Assembly (NCBI GenBank): GCA_019009955.1
Contig: CM032229.1
Location: forward strand, 148,340,001 to 148,404,000
Direction: 5' to 3'
Length of the DNA stretch: 64,000 bases
Source: Riptortus pedestris
Taxonomy: Eukaryota > Arthropoda > Insecta > Hemiptera > Alydidae
Shown here: in pieces, positions 1-19,595 of the stretch
Layout: every line of letters begins with the position of its first letter
Position numbering within the stretch: position 1 is the stretch's first letter
Program-made: the position numbers and the translations under genes
The notes under the pieces: generated by a model
What the model saw: only the letters and a program-made list of their open reading frames with translations
Databases searched by the model: none
Told to the model about the DNA's origin: nothing

Positions 1-427
1 CACCCTTCCTTCTTTGTTATTTATTTTAAATTACCTATCCTTATGTTATCATAAAAGCACGAGCCCTTACATTTTTTCTATTTATTGTTGAAAAATTATA
101 AATTGTTCAAATGCAGAAACTTAGATTTATAAATTTGATTATTTTGTTTTAACTCTTATTACGGAATCAAATTAAAAAAACAAAACAAAAAAAAAAAACA
201 CTCCAGATATAGTGTACCTGTGTGCTTATCTGTTATCCATCATAATTAATTACACTCACACTTTCTTATCGGGACTGTGCTTAAACTTTCACTGTTATCA
301 GTCAATGATTCCACAGACTCTCTTATCATATTTTCTGCAGTGCACATTCTGCTATTGAAAAGGAAGTTTAGTTTAATGCTCAGTTCTTTTAATTTGTGAT
401 TTAGAACCCCAGATTAATTAAAAGGAA
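1..427. other. Upstream flank of the Xaa-Pro aminopeptidase gene
   Basis: AT-rich sequence without a recognisable repeat or ORF. A pyrimidine-rich stretch ending in TTTAG at about 400-405 looks like a splice acceptor, so a 5' UTR exon could lie further upstream and the coding exon could begin its transcript part near 406. No clear promoter motif was recognised. Confidence 0.3.
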
Positions 428-2251
428 TTGAAAATGCTTAACAAGTTGAGGAGTGTTATGAAAAAAGTCCAACTTGTGGAACATCCAATACAAGCATACA
501 TTGTCACTAACAGTGATCCCCATAACAGTGAGTATCTTTCTGAAAATTATAAAAGACTGAAATTTATATCAAATTTTTCCGGATCAAGTGGAACAGCAGT
601 GATAACTGAAGACAAAGCATTACTTTGGACAGATGGCCGTTATTATACTCAAGCGAACAAAGAACTGGACTCCAATTGGACTCTTATGAAAGCAGGCCTT
701 GTGACAACACCAACAGAAGGGGTTTGGCTAAGCCAGAATTTACCCAAAGGATCTCGTATTGGAGTAGACCCGAAATGTATATCTTGTTCAATTTGGCAAA
801 ATCTTCATCAGGATCTTGATGCCAAAGGGCTTTCATTAGTTCCTGTTCCTTCGAATCTTATTGATGAGGTATGGGAAAATAAACCAGAACCTGTGTTGAA
901 TCCTATTAAACCTTTGGATTTGAAATATACAGGGAAAACATCAGGAATGAAAGTAGAGGCTGTTCGGAAAACAATGAAAGAAAAAGGGGTTGATGTTTAT
1001 GTTGTAACAGCTTTAGATGACATTGCCTATCTTTTAAATTTGAGAGGCTCAGATATTGAGCACAATCCTGTTTTTTTTAGCTTTATTGTTGTTCAACATG
1101 ATTCTTTGCATTTTTTTGTCAGTGAAGAAAGAATTACCTCTGAAATTCGTGAACACTTCAAGAAAGAAAACATTGATATTACAATTCACCCTTATGATAG
1201 CGTATACAGTTTTATTTCATCTCTCACCAGTGATGACTCTGCAGTACAGAAAATATGGGTTCCCCAAAACTCTAACTATCACATATATTCCCTTATCCCA
1301 GAGAAGAAAAGATTGTGTGAGTTAAGTACAATCACACTAATGAAAGCTATAAAAAATCCTACTGAAGTTGAGTATATGGTAAAAGCTCATATTCAAGATG
1401 GTATTGCTCTCTGCAGATATTTCTCTTGGTTAGAAACTGAAGTACCAAAGGGCAACGTTACAGAGATTTCGGGTGCCACACAACTTCAAAAATTCCGTGA
1501 AGAAACGGAAGGTTATATTGGCCTAAGTTTCCCAACTATTTCTTCATCTGGTCCCAATGGTGCTATCATTCATTACCAGCCTTCGCCAGAAACAGACCGT
1601 CCATTAACTGTTGATGAGGTTTACTTGTGTGATTCAGGCGGCCAGTTCTTGGGTGGTACTACTGATGTAACAAGAACAATGCATTTTGGAATTCCTACAC
1701 AAATGGAAAGAGAATGCTTCACTAGGGTATTTAAAGGACAAACTGCTCTGGGTACCACGGTTTTCCCTAATAAGTTAAAAGGAAATTGCTTGGATGCTCT
1801 TGCAAGGACAGCTTTGTGGAAGGTGGGTCTGGATTACGGGCATGGAACTGGTCATGGGATTGGATCTTACTTGAACGTCCATGAAGGCCCAATGGGTATT
1901 TCAAACAGACCTTACCCAGATGATCCTGGCATTGAAGAAAACATGTTTTTGTCTAATGAACCTGGATTCTATCTGGAAGGTAAATTTGGAGTCAGGTTGG
2001 AGAATATCGTGCATATTACATCTGCTAAAACCCCCCATAACTTTATGGATAGAGGCTTTCTAGTTATGGATACAATTACGCTTTGCCCAATTCAAACAAA
2101 AATGCTTATAATTTCTGAATTAACTGCTCAAGAGATTGACTATCTTAATAGTTATCATAAAAAATGTCTTGATATTTTAGGGCCTTTATTAAAACAAAAA
2201 GGATATGAATCAGCTTATTTATGGTTGCTAAGAGAAACATTACCAGTATAA
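428..2251 (+). CDS. XPNPEP1: Xaa-Pro aminopeptidase (aminopeptidase P), cytosolic type, intronless
   Basis: A 607-residue protein matching metazoan cytosolic aminopeptidase P (about 610-625 aa) over its full length. The enzyme removes an N-terminal residue preceding proline and belongs to the M24B 'pita-bread' metallopeptidases. The first roughly 310 residues are the two creatinase-like N-terminal domains (WTDGRYY, SNWTLMKAGL, NLRGSDIEHNPVFFSF). The C-terminal catalytic domain carries all five metal ligands: D402 in LCDSGGQF, D413 in TTDVTRTMHFG, H476 in HGTGHGIGS, E511 in SNEPGFY and E525 in VRLENIV. The family-typical C-terminal segment (PIQTKM, WLLRETLPV) is present. No signal peptide or transmembrane segment is visible, which fits a cytosolic enzyme. 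The first ATG is used; an in-frame Met lies 10 codons on. The whole coding region is one exon, whereas genes of this family usually have introns, so intron loss or an old retrocopy is likely. The frame is clean, so the gene appears functional. Confidence 0.93.
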   Translation: MKMLNKLRSVMKKVQLVEHPIQAYIVTNSDPHNSEYLSENYKRLKFISNFSGSSGTAVITEDKALLWTDGRYYTQANKELDSNWTLMKAGLVTTPTEGVWLSQNLPKGSRIGVDPKCISCSIWQNLHQDLDAKGLSLVPVPSNLIDEVWENKPEPVLNPIKPLDLKYTGKTSGMKVEAVRKTMKEKGVDVYVVTALDDIAYLLNLRGSDIEHNPVFFSFIVVQHDSLHFFVSEERITSEIREHFKKENIDITIHPYDSVYSFISSLTSDDSAVQKIWVPQNSNYHIYSLIPEKKRLCELSTITLMKAIKNPTEVEYMVKAHIQDGIALCRYFSWLETEVPKGNVTEISGATQLQKFREETEGYIGLSFPTISSSGPNGAIIHYQPSPETDRPLTVDEVYLCDSGGQFLGGTTDVTRTMHFGIPTQMERECFTRVFKGQTALGTTVFPNKLKGNCLDALARTALWKVGLDYGHGTGHGIGSYLNVHEGPMGISNRPYPDDPGIEENMFLSNEPGFYLEGKFGVRLENIVHITSAKTPHNFMDRGFLVMDTITLCPIQTKMLIISELTAQEIDYLNSYHKKCLDILGPLLKQKGYESAYLWLLRETLPV

Positions 2252-2305
2252 GACTGAATTTAATGAGCCTTGTAATTAATTAAATGTTCTTGTTATAATT
2301 TTTTA

Positions 2306-2311
2306 AATAAA
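2306..2311 (+). promoter_or_regulatory. Poly(A) signal of the aminopeptidase gene
   Basis: AATAAA lies 55 bases after the stop codon, in a TTTTTTAAATAAAAAATTTATT context. It is the first canonical hexamer downstream and implies a short 3' UTR of roughly 70-90 bases. No long A tract follows, so a retrocopy tail, if there ever was one, has decayed. Confidence 0.6.
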
Positions 2312-3048
2312 AAATTTATTATGCAAGGAATGCTCTTGGTTTCCTATCCATTCTTCTAATATTCAGTGTAATCTACCAATGCTTCAATGGTTATTATTTA
2401 AAGAGGGAACAAATAGAATGATTTCTTTAATCAAGATCTTCATTTTTTATCTTTATTTTTATAAATCAGCTCTCCAACTTATCAAGGAAATTCCTATCCA
2501 TATTTTAGTAGAGAAGTCCAAGGACTAATACTAATATAGAAAATACGTTAAATAGTACATATAAAGTAATTACTCAGGCCTAAAAAGGATGCTGTTACAA
2601 CCTCAAGTTACCTTTAATTGGCAATTGAGTTTCTAAGTTTATAGCTTGAAAGAAATTATATTAGAAGTTATAAAATCAGATACTTGCTAAGGACCCAGTT
2701 TTGCGCGGTAAATCATTAGGGGCTGAATGATGACGGTATTTCTTCTGACAGGGCTTTACTGTGCACAATATTTTTACATTTCCCTGTCTCAGTGTTTAGG
2801 GTTTATACCTGAATATATGTTTAGAGTATATACTAAAGTGAGCTTATAGAATCTTTTAGTCTTAAGAATAATAAATGATTTTCTAATAAATCTGTCTGGC
2901 CTGTTATGAATATAGTTGACCATATTAATCATAATCATATATAAATAGCATTCCTTCATCATAATTAAGTACCATTACTGAAGTAGCTTTGCTCGGGAAA
3001 TATTTAGACTGAATAGTGAATGCGAGCGATATTCATTGCAGGGCTATT
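2312..3048. other. Intergenic, no feature recognised
   Basis: AT-rich sequence with no coding similarity and no repeat shared with the rest of the window that I could see. Confidence 0.3.
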
Positions 3049-3140
3049 GTAAGTCCCACACTAGTTGTAAAAGGATGGTAACCTGTAGATAAACCATTCC
3101 GATAAGCCTCAATAGCACAAAACGGACATAAATAAATACC
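3049..3140 (+). repeat. tRNA-derived SINE, 3' part only
   Basis: Matches the 3' half of the SINE described at 25637: AAAAGGATGGTAACCTGTAG, then AAACGGACATAAATAAAT. The tRNA-like head with the A and B boxes is missing. It lies directly before another copy of the same family. Confidence 0.6.
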
Positions 3141-3169
3141 ACTTATTTATTTAATAACCAACCATTAAT

Positions 3170-3402
3170 TGGGGTTCAGGCTAGCCATGTTAGTTAAAGC
3201 GTTGCCTTTAATCTCACACGGTAAACCTGGTGGTAAACATAGTGGCGAGTTCGATTCCCTCCTGGGCAATAGGAATTTATTTAGTGACGGACTCAATAAA
3301 TAAAAGCCTTAGTTCTACCCTGGCTAGAAAAGGGTGGTAACCTGTAGATAGCCCATCCCAACTAGCCATAGTAGCAAAAGTGGGCGTTAATAAATAATAA
3401 TA
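3170..3402 (+). repeat. tRNA-derived SINE
   Basis: Head GGGGTTCAGGCTAGCCATG, B-box-like GAGTTCGATTCC, conserved body CCCTGGCTAGAAAAGGGTGG and tail TGGGCGTTAATAAATAATAA. It carries a short extra TGGTAAACATAG-like duplication before the B box. It is diverged from the other copies. Confidence 0.7.
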
Positions 3403-3499
3403 CAATAATCAAACATAGCTTACTGGTAACTATGGCAGCCTCTTACTTTTCTTGGGTCTTGCAGAATAAGCGTGAATCACACACACACCCAAAAAAAAA

Positions 3500-4078
3500 A
3501 ATTATCAAAAGAAAACCAATTCCCACTGAATTCCTCGTCATTATATGGACCTCTCTTATATAACCCCCACTCCTGTCCGTTCCTAAAAATGTTAATATAT
3601 ATTATAACCAAGTCTGAGTTAATACCAACCTACATTCAGAGTTTTGTTTAGTCTTTTGTGCCCATTGAAATTGTCGACAACAGCTACAGTTTTTAGCGTA
3701 TATCTTGTTTATCCTTCAGTATACAACAAATTTACTCTAAATAACAAAATAAACAACTTTTGTTATGTGAATGTTTGTGGAAAAACCAGTAGGAAACAAA
3801 TCACCCTGATTTTTCATTTTAGGCTTCCCTTATAACTCCCACTCCTTTTAGTCTCTGAGAATATTAATATAGCCTATAGTCTAAGTTGGGTTAGTAGTAA
3901 TACATGTACCAAGTTTCATAAAATTCAGTTCAGTAGTTAAGGTGTGAAAAGGCAGCAGACACCAAAGCCGCAATTTGCAGATATCATGTCTATGGAATGT
4001 GAAACGAAAAAGAATCGTGAAATTTCAAGAAAAAATCAATATACAGACAGAAGTTCAATTTTATATATGTATAAATGA
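3500..4078 (-). mobile_element. Non-autonomous Helitron, 3'-truncated
   Basis: Reverse-strand copy of the Helitron family seen complete at 40978-42030. Shared blocks include AAACAACTTTTGTTATGTG, the ATTAATATAGCCTATAGTCT block and the ACCAAGTTTCATAAAATTCAG block. The 5' end (at the right) reads TCATTTATACATATATAAAA on the minus strand. The CTAG-ending 3' terminus is not present on the left side. The internal unit is present twice, as in the complete copy. Confidence 0.6.
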
Positions 4079-4109
4079 CATCATCAATTAAGAGTTTCCG
4101 GTCTTGACT

Positions 4110-4457
4110 GGAAAATGTTTATTTGATCTATACCATACTCAATATTTACCTGTTTGTTTCAACTCATACATATTCATATACATTAAAGGATGAAATCAGA
4201 CCAGGAATAGGGGCTGGAGGTTCGGAATTTTAAATTTATCCTTTATTATGAGTAGAATCAAAAAATTTTATAAAACCACTCTTGTTAAAATATTGATGCT
4301 ACAATTGCTGCTCAATAAATTTATTCGTAGCTATATTAAGAGAGTAATTAGTATTTTCCCGTTTTAAGTCTTCAGTTAGAAGGCAGTAGATAGGTTAGAA
4401 GTTGTATCAGCATGTGAGAAATCTGCTTAGTTTACGAAGCTCCTGCATGAACTTTTT
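4110..4457 (-). mobile_element. (TA)-core element, degenerate copy
   Basis: Old reverse copy of the dominant element of this window (described at 34850). It retains TTTGATCTATACCATACTCAAT, AAATCAGACCAGGAATAGGGG and the terminal block GAAATCTGCTTAGTTTACGA followed by CTCCTGCATGAACTTTTT. Both the hairpin end and the (TA)n tract are lost. Confidence 0.5.
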
Positions 4458-4697
4458 AATTTTTTTGGACCTCTTTATCAATCAGTATTTCAAAGCATCT
4501 TGTAAAGAAAAGTGCTTCTTTCTGAAATAGACTACTACAGTAAGTATTACTAGTAATAAGAGCATTTAAAATTTTCATTATTTTATGAATATACATGGTA
4601 AAAAAAGGCTTAATGAAGCTTCTAAAAAATAATTTTGTGCGTTGGTTAAGGACAACTTCTTAAAGGAGGGACAAATAAATAAATATGATTTTATATA

Positions 4698-5645
4698 TAC
4701 ATATACTAAAAACAGGAAGAAATTTACATTTAATGTTATTGTTCTAAACCAAAGATAAATTCAATATATTTATTAGAGCATTTTAGCAGATTTCCCTTAA
4801 GGGAAATCAGCTATTGAGGTTGTACTCATGATGCGATTTTCGAAATTTTTCTTCAAATGTCCATCGATCCTACCCAGGAGATGACGAAAATGAGGTCCGT
4901 TCAAAACTGTATATATATATCTATATATATATATATATATATCTATCTATCTATATATTTGTCTGTTACCGCTCTAGCGGTCGCAATTTTTGTTTGATCG
5001 TTACCAAACTCGATATTTAGTCGTTTTATGTAAAAAGAAAGATCAAGTTCGTTAACGGCTGAAATCGGACCAGTGGGAGGGGGGGTTTAGAGGGGAGGAT
5101 TTTCGAAAATTCGAAATATCTCCGTTACGATACGCCGGATCGAAAAAGTGTACAGAATCAATCTTATTGCAAATTAAATTTACTATAAATATTGTTATAT
5201 ACATTTATTCCCTATCTTGATTATTAACCGAGATATTTGCATTTTTATGAAATTTGGGCCGATAACGGATTTTTGAATTTCCCGCGAAAAGCTAGTTCAG
5301 CCCTTTGCCGTCACCGTTTGGCTCTCCTATGGAGATTTCTCTACTGTATAACTTCACGTGGGAAATCTGCTTAGTTTACGCAGCCCCTGCGTGACGGACT
5401 TTTTATTTTGAAATGTACAATAGCTCTATTCATTTCTATTCTAATAAATTATAATCCTTATTATTATTATATTCCATTCTCAACTTGTAAAATCTTTAAC
5501 TCTAAACTCTGTACTAGACAAAATCAGATTTACCAATCAAATTAACTATACTCCCTTGTTTGAATTAACTTTTACTAATTCAAACAAAGAGTCCCTCAAC
5601 AAGAATCGGCAAGATCTCACCTATGGTCTGACAAAAAGACTCTTC

Positions 5646-5690
<45 letters not shown>

Positions 5691-6030
5691 AAAAAAAGAA
5701 GATTTATAGCCTTCTTTTCAGAACAGTTGAGATCTTTCGGATTCTTGTTGAGGGACTCTTTGTTTGAATTAGTAAAAGTTAATTCAAACAAGGGAGTATA
5801 GTTAATTTGATTGGTAAATCTGATTTTGTCTAGTACAGAGTTTAGAGTTAAAGATTTTACAAGTTGAGAATGGAATATAATAATAATAAGGATTAAAATT
5901 TATTAGAATAGAAATGAATAGAGCTATTGTACATTTCAAAATAAAAATGCTCTAATAAATATATTGAATTTATCTTTGGTTTAGAACAATAACATTAAAT
6001 GTAAATTTCTTCCTGTTTTTAGTATATATT
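4698..6030. repeat. Long inverted repeat, 303-bp arms, one arm interrupted
   Basis: The left arm (4698-5619, minus an insertion of about 620 bp) is nearly identical to the reverse complement of the right arm (5728-6030). The spacer 5620-5727 holds a (TA)n tract at 5651-5687. The outer ends read ATATACTAAAAACAGGAAG and its complement. It could be a fold-back or MITE-like element or a palindromic duplication. No transposase and no certain target duplication are visible. Confidence 0.8.
4781..5404 (-). mobile_element. (TA)-core element inserted in the inverted repeat arm
   Basis: Complete reverse copy: TTTTAGCAGATTTCCCTTAA at the left, (TA)n at about 4911-4957, the ACCGCTCTAGCGGT hairpin at 4968-4981 and CAGCCCCTGCGTGACGGACT at the right. 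The corresponding site in the opposite arm (about 5938-5952) is empty, which defines the insertion. Confidence 0.8.
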
Positions 6031-8482
6031 TTGGTTATGTATTGAAATTTTAAAATTAACAACAGCCTTTATTTTCAACAGCAGAAAATTTTCTACATTC
6101 CAAAAACCTATTCCATAAATTGATCTTGTAATTTTTATAAAAAAGAAAAACATTGAAGACAAATTAAAAAATCAGAAACAGAAAGGAGAAAAAAACATGG
6201 ATTAAAAATATATATATTTTTACTGAAAATAAAATTTTACAAATATAATTCTTATTTTTTTTACAATTCTTCAATATCATGGCAAACATGAAATAATAAA
6301 TCACTTGTATACACAAACTAATGAAAGTACAATCAATTATAAAAGAGTTGTTAAATTAACTCAAATTACATAACAGGTTTTTAAAGCTTTTTATGAAAAT
6401 GTAAACAAATCAGTAATCTTTATTTTTTAAATGCAATTGAGGAAAGATAATATAGTTTACAAATCAAATTTTTCATAAAGCCTGATAAAATTTACGAGTG
6501 TAAAGTGAATAAATATTCAACGAATCTAATAAACTGTTATTGAGGCCATTGCCTTATTCTAATTTAGGGGAATTACATTAAAAATAAATAAATAGTACAA
6601 GTGATTACATACTCAGCAATAAAATTGAATAATTTATTATTATAAAAAAACAGTTCACAACCTCTGCAGACCAAGTCTTAATTTTTAGTAACACTGGATG
6701 TTGCTCAAAGTGTGATATCTTTTAATTCAGTTGAAAGTTTCTTAATTTCTTTCAACAGCTGTAAGTAATTAATTTATAAAAAAAAGATTATCTTTTAATA
6801 ACATGAGGTTATCAGCATTTGATCATTCAGAAAATAGACTCACATAATAGAGGTGATTATGATTCAAAAATCTTGAGGCATTAATTCAAAAGTGCTTCAT
6901 ACAAGACTTGGTTCACATAGTTGTTAAGATTTCATTTTGAGGAAAAGTAGATTTACAAAGTTCTTTTAAATTACATAAAAAACTGAACTTTATAATTTGA
7001 GGCTATTTGGATTAATTAAAGCAATTTAAATTTAAGTAATTAAAAGAAAATGTTATAAAATTTCAGTTTTCGTAGACACTGAACCAGGGCAAAAAGGTAA
7101 ATAAATACAATTGTAAAAATACAGGATTACATCAAAATTTCCAAGAAAATTTTAGTTACATAAAGTACTATATAGGAATCTAGCAATATAACAGATAGTA
7201 CAAGATTATAGGTAGTACTATATATTAATAGTTAATGTATTTTAACTAGAGCTATGGATTAGAGGCATAATACTAAGAGGACATCAAAGTAAATAAGACA
7301 TATGGCAACAAAAAAATTGCTCATGAATGATACTGCATCAACTTATAAAATGGTATAGTGTGAGCAACATAGTTTAATACTTAAGGTGCTAATATCACTT
7401 ATAAATGACATATGAATGGCACATGCAGAGTTGAATTCTTATTTGGTCAATAAAGCTACTGCTTAATGCCCTTATTTCAGATTATAAAGTGTTAGGAAAT
7501 CTTAAACAGGAAGATGACCCCTTTTGAAGTATTAACTATCAATTTCTCTTCTCTTTTTATATATACAGTTTATTTTTTACATATAAACCTTTAGGTAAGG
7601 AAAATAATATCATTAACATTTTCAAAAATATTCTATTGATATGTGGCATGGCTTTATCTGCTTGGAGGGAGATTTTAAGGCGAGTGCGTTACAGGAATAG
7701 CAGATGAGAGAAAAATGCAACAATAAACGTTAACAAATTTTTTACACAACAAATGACTTCACAAGATTAAAAGCTCAGCTACCTTTAAAATTTGAAATAC
7801 TTTAATAAGAATAAAGTAACAATATTTTTTACACAATAATCTAAAAACTTTAATAAAGACATTTTAAATGCTGTTTCAATACTTTTAATCTCTAATAATA
7901 GGCCTGAGTAAAGATTAAATAAAACGTCTTACCCTCTCAATATAAAAAAGCTGAGAGCTTAAACATCAAATAAAAACAGAGACTTTTCAAAACTTCTTAG
8001 ATCATGGGTAAAACAAAATTTAACAAGTAACAATTATAATTCAAAAAGTTATTTACTTTTCTACCTGCCCTCTAAAAGTATTTGTGATAGGTAGATAACA
8101 AACTGTTAGTTTATTTGTGCTTTCAACTTGTCCTTTATCTTTGAGACGAAACAAGAGAAAAATCGTAAACTATGGTTATTAAGGGAAGAAACTTATTGTT
8201 TTCTAGTCTTAAGTCTACCCTTGACAAAATGTTTTTAGTTGACGTTTGTAGTACGACAGCTTAAAAACTAAACTAGTTAACGTAACAGCATCTAAATTAT
8301 ATTTAATCTTATAAATTCAGAAAATTCCTTAGTAGGAGGAACTTTTAGACCTATTGAATCTATAATGATTTGTGTACTAATAGCTCTTCTATTCTTCTTC
8401 ATGAAAACATAATTCCTCAAGAACAGCACCTCCCTTTTGAATACTGTTCTGATTATAGATTTCTCATGGGTTTTGAATATAT
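6031..8482. other. AT-rich region beyond the GOT2 stop codon
   Basis: About 2.4 kb with no coding similarity. The part next to 8482 must include the GOT2 3' UTR (minus strand). A minus-strand AATAAA at 8110-8115 is one possible poly(A) signal, but several TTTATT matches exist and the transcript end cannot be fixed. No repeat family of this window was recognised here. Confidence 0.3.
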
Positions 8483-17507
<9,025 letters not shown>

Positions 17508-17639
17508 CTAGAAGAAAAACAAAATATTGGAATCCAAATTATATTTTAAACAGAACTAAGAAAACTAAAACACACTAACAGAATAGTAATAATGAGAATG
17601 TCCAAAAAGCAAACACTGAAAAATTGAGAAAATATTAAG

Positions 17640-17773
17640 TCACTTTATAAACTTTCCGTTTACTCAACTTTGTCCTAGGCTAGCACTTGGAGCGAAAGCT
17701 CATGTGTAGCACACGCCTAGCTGAAGAGTGCTAGCCTAGGACAAGTTGAGTAAATGGAAAGATTATAAAGTGA
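17640..17773. repeat. Hairpin-forming inverted repeat upstream of the GOT2 exon at 17345
   Basis: The arm 17640-17687 (ACTCAACTTTGTCCTAGGCT within it) is complementary to 17727-17773 with a few mismatches. The loop is about 39 bases. It is a MITE-like or recent palindromic structure in the intron preceding the first identified exon. Confidence 0.75.
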
Positions 17774-18350
17774 TTTTCCAAATACTCTTCGGATACGGCT
17801 GTGAAGCCAAGTTCGATCGAAAAACGTCGTTTGAGCGGAAAATATTAAGTCTTAGCTGCAGAATTAAAAGATCTCTACAAAATTGAGAACAGTCAGAATT
17901 ACTATCATTATTATTTCAACGAATGGATTTGTGCCTAAAAATATTCTCAAAAACACAAAATATTTCAATTTACCTGAATATATAATTTTCAATCAATCTG
18001 TAATATTAAAAATTGCCAGGAAATTCAAAAAATTCCTCTGTACTCTGTGAATTAACCCTTTCTACTGGTTAAATCAATCCCTCCCCCTTAATAATAACCT
18101 ATGGCTATGTGTAATTAAACAATTACTTTACAAATAATTTACCAATGAATTAATCAGGGATATAATATAATAATATTAAAAGTTGGGCAAGTATTGGGTG
18201 TAAAAACATTGGGACATCTAATATATTAATAACCATACCTTTTTTCTTTTAAAATAAATATCTTTAAATCTATGTATAAATATCCCAAACCATAATCACA
18301 ATAATAGTTTCAATCTTTAGTTAAGGTTTAGCCTCACTTGAATCATCATC

Positions 18351-19359
18351 ATGCGTGTAGAGTAGTGCATTCGTGACCAAATTGTGCGGTTAAGAAATCA
18401 TGGATTTTCTCTTCGAAAAATTGGAACTACTCTAAATAAATCGCATGCAACCGTGCAGTATGTGTTGAAAAGACATGGTGAATTAAAAACATTGGAGGAC
18501 AGGCCTCGTTCGGGCCCCAGAAAATTGAACAAGATTCATACATGCAATTTACTCAAACAAGTGCGAGAAAATCCTCATAGAAGTGCAACATCCTTAACTA
18601 GTGGACTTCAAAGAGATTACGGAGTACAAGTTAATCCAGAAACTGTCCGAAATGTCCTGAGAAGAGAAAGATTTCACGGACGAATTGCAAGGAAAAAGCC
18701 CTTTATAAGCAAACAAAATAAAAAGAAGAGGCTGGCGTTTGCCATGGAGTATGCCAACAAGCTAGAATCATTCTGGGATACTTTAATATTTTCGGACGAA
18801 TCAAAATTCAACCTTTTTGTACCAGATGGAAGGTGTTGCGTTTGGAGAAAGGGCAATGAAGCTCTACTTTCAAAAAATTTGAGGCCAACCTTTAAGCATG
18901 GTGGTGGAGGTGTAATGGTTTGGGGGTGTATGAGTGCTTCTGGAGTTGGAAATCTTGTTTTCATTGATGGGATAATGGACCAGTATGTATTCATTGATAT
19001 CTTAAAGAACAATTTAAAAAGTTCAGCTGAAAAACTTGGACTTTTGCAAAATTTTATTTTTCAGCAGGACAACGATCCAAAGCACACCGCCAAGAAAGTA
19101 AAAGAATGGCTAATATACAATGTTCCAAAGCAGTTGCACACTCCTCCCCAATCACCAGACATGAATCCCAGAACATTTATGGGATGAAATGGGACGGCGT
19201 ATGAGAAATCATGGCGTTCGAACGAAAGAAGAACTAAAACCAGCACTTTTGGCAGAATGGGATTCAGTTAGCAGCGATGCAACCAAAAAACTTGTTCACA
19301 GTATGAAAGGTAGACTAATTGAAGTTTTGAGGGCCAAAGGTGGTTCCACAAGGTATTGA
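18351..19359 (+). pseudogene. Tc1-family transposase pseudogene (DD34E)
   Basis: The frame opens at ATG 18351 but meets TAG at 18363, then runs open from 18366 to 19184. It contains paired helix-turn-helix DNA-binding regions (VRLRNHGFSLRKIG; VQYVLKRHG; ETVRNVLRRERFHGR) and the catalytic core. The first Asp is in IFSDESKF and the second in FQQDNDPKH. The third acid should be the Glu of the NPxE motif, 34 residues after the second Asp. At 19170-19175 two bases are missing immediately before that GAA, so the frame shifts and stops at 19185-19187. The original frame resumes (EHLWDEMGRRMRNHGVRTKE) and reaches TGA at 19357-19359. The enzyme is therefore inactive. Confidence 0.88.
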
Positions 19360-19590
19360 AAAGTGGCTGATAAAATGTTTGTGTAATATTTTCCTAATGT
19401 ATAGAAACTTTTTTGTCTTAATTTTCTTTAATATTTATATTATGATATAGTTATAAACAAATTGCGTACAATTTTTATGATATTTTCTATACTTCAAATT
19501 GTTAAGTAAAAATAAATCAATAAATGAATTTTTTTCTAAATGTTTCCCACCTTTAAATCAAATTTTTTTTTGTATGGAAACTTTTTTGAG
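18351..19590 (+). mobile_element. Tc1-like transposon with right end preserved
   Basis: The right end carries two direct copies of a terminal motif, GTATAGAAACTTTTTTG (19399-19415) and GTATGGAAACTTTTTTG (19572-19588), the inner/outer arrangement of IR/DR-type Tc1 elements. The outer copy is followed by AGTG and then TG/TA repeats. I could not find the matching left terminus, so the left boundary given is just the start of the transposase frame. Confidence 0.6.
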
Positions 19591-19595
19591 TGTGT

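Noticed and set aside
5651..5687. CRISPR-like or tandem-repeat array
   Set aside because: The periodic sequence here and elsewhere is plain (TA)n microsatellite; no spacer-repeat pattern exists in the window.
5556..5801. 81-codon ORF on the plus strand
   Set aside because: It runs across the (TA)n spacer of the inverted repeat and is mostly alternating Ile-Tyr. The ORFs at 26523-26813, 28458-28775, 31566-31887, 50127-50537 and 54876-55157 have the same artefactual origin in TA repeats.
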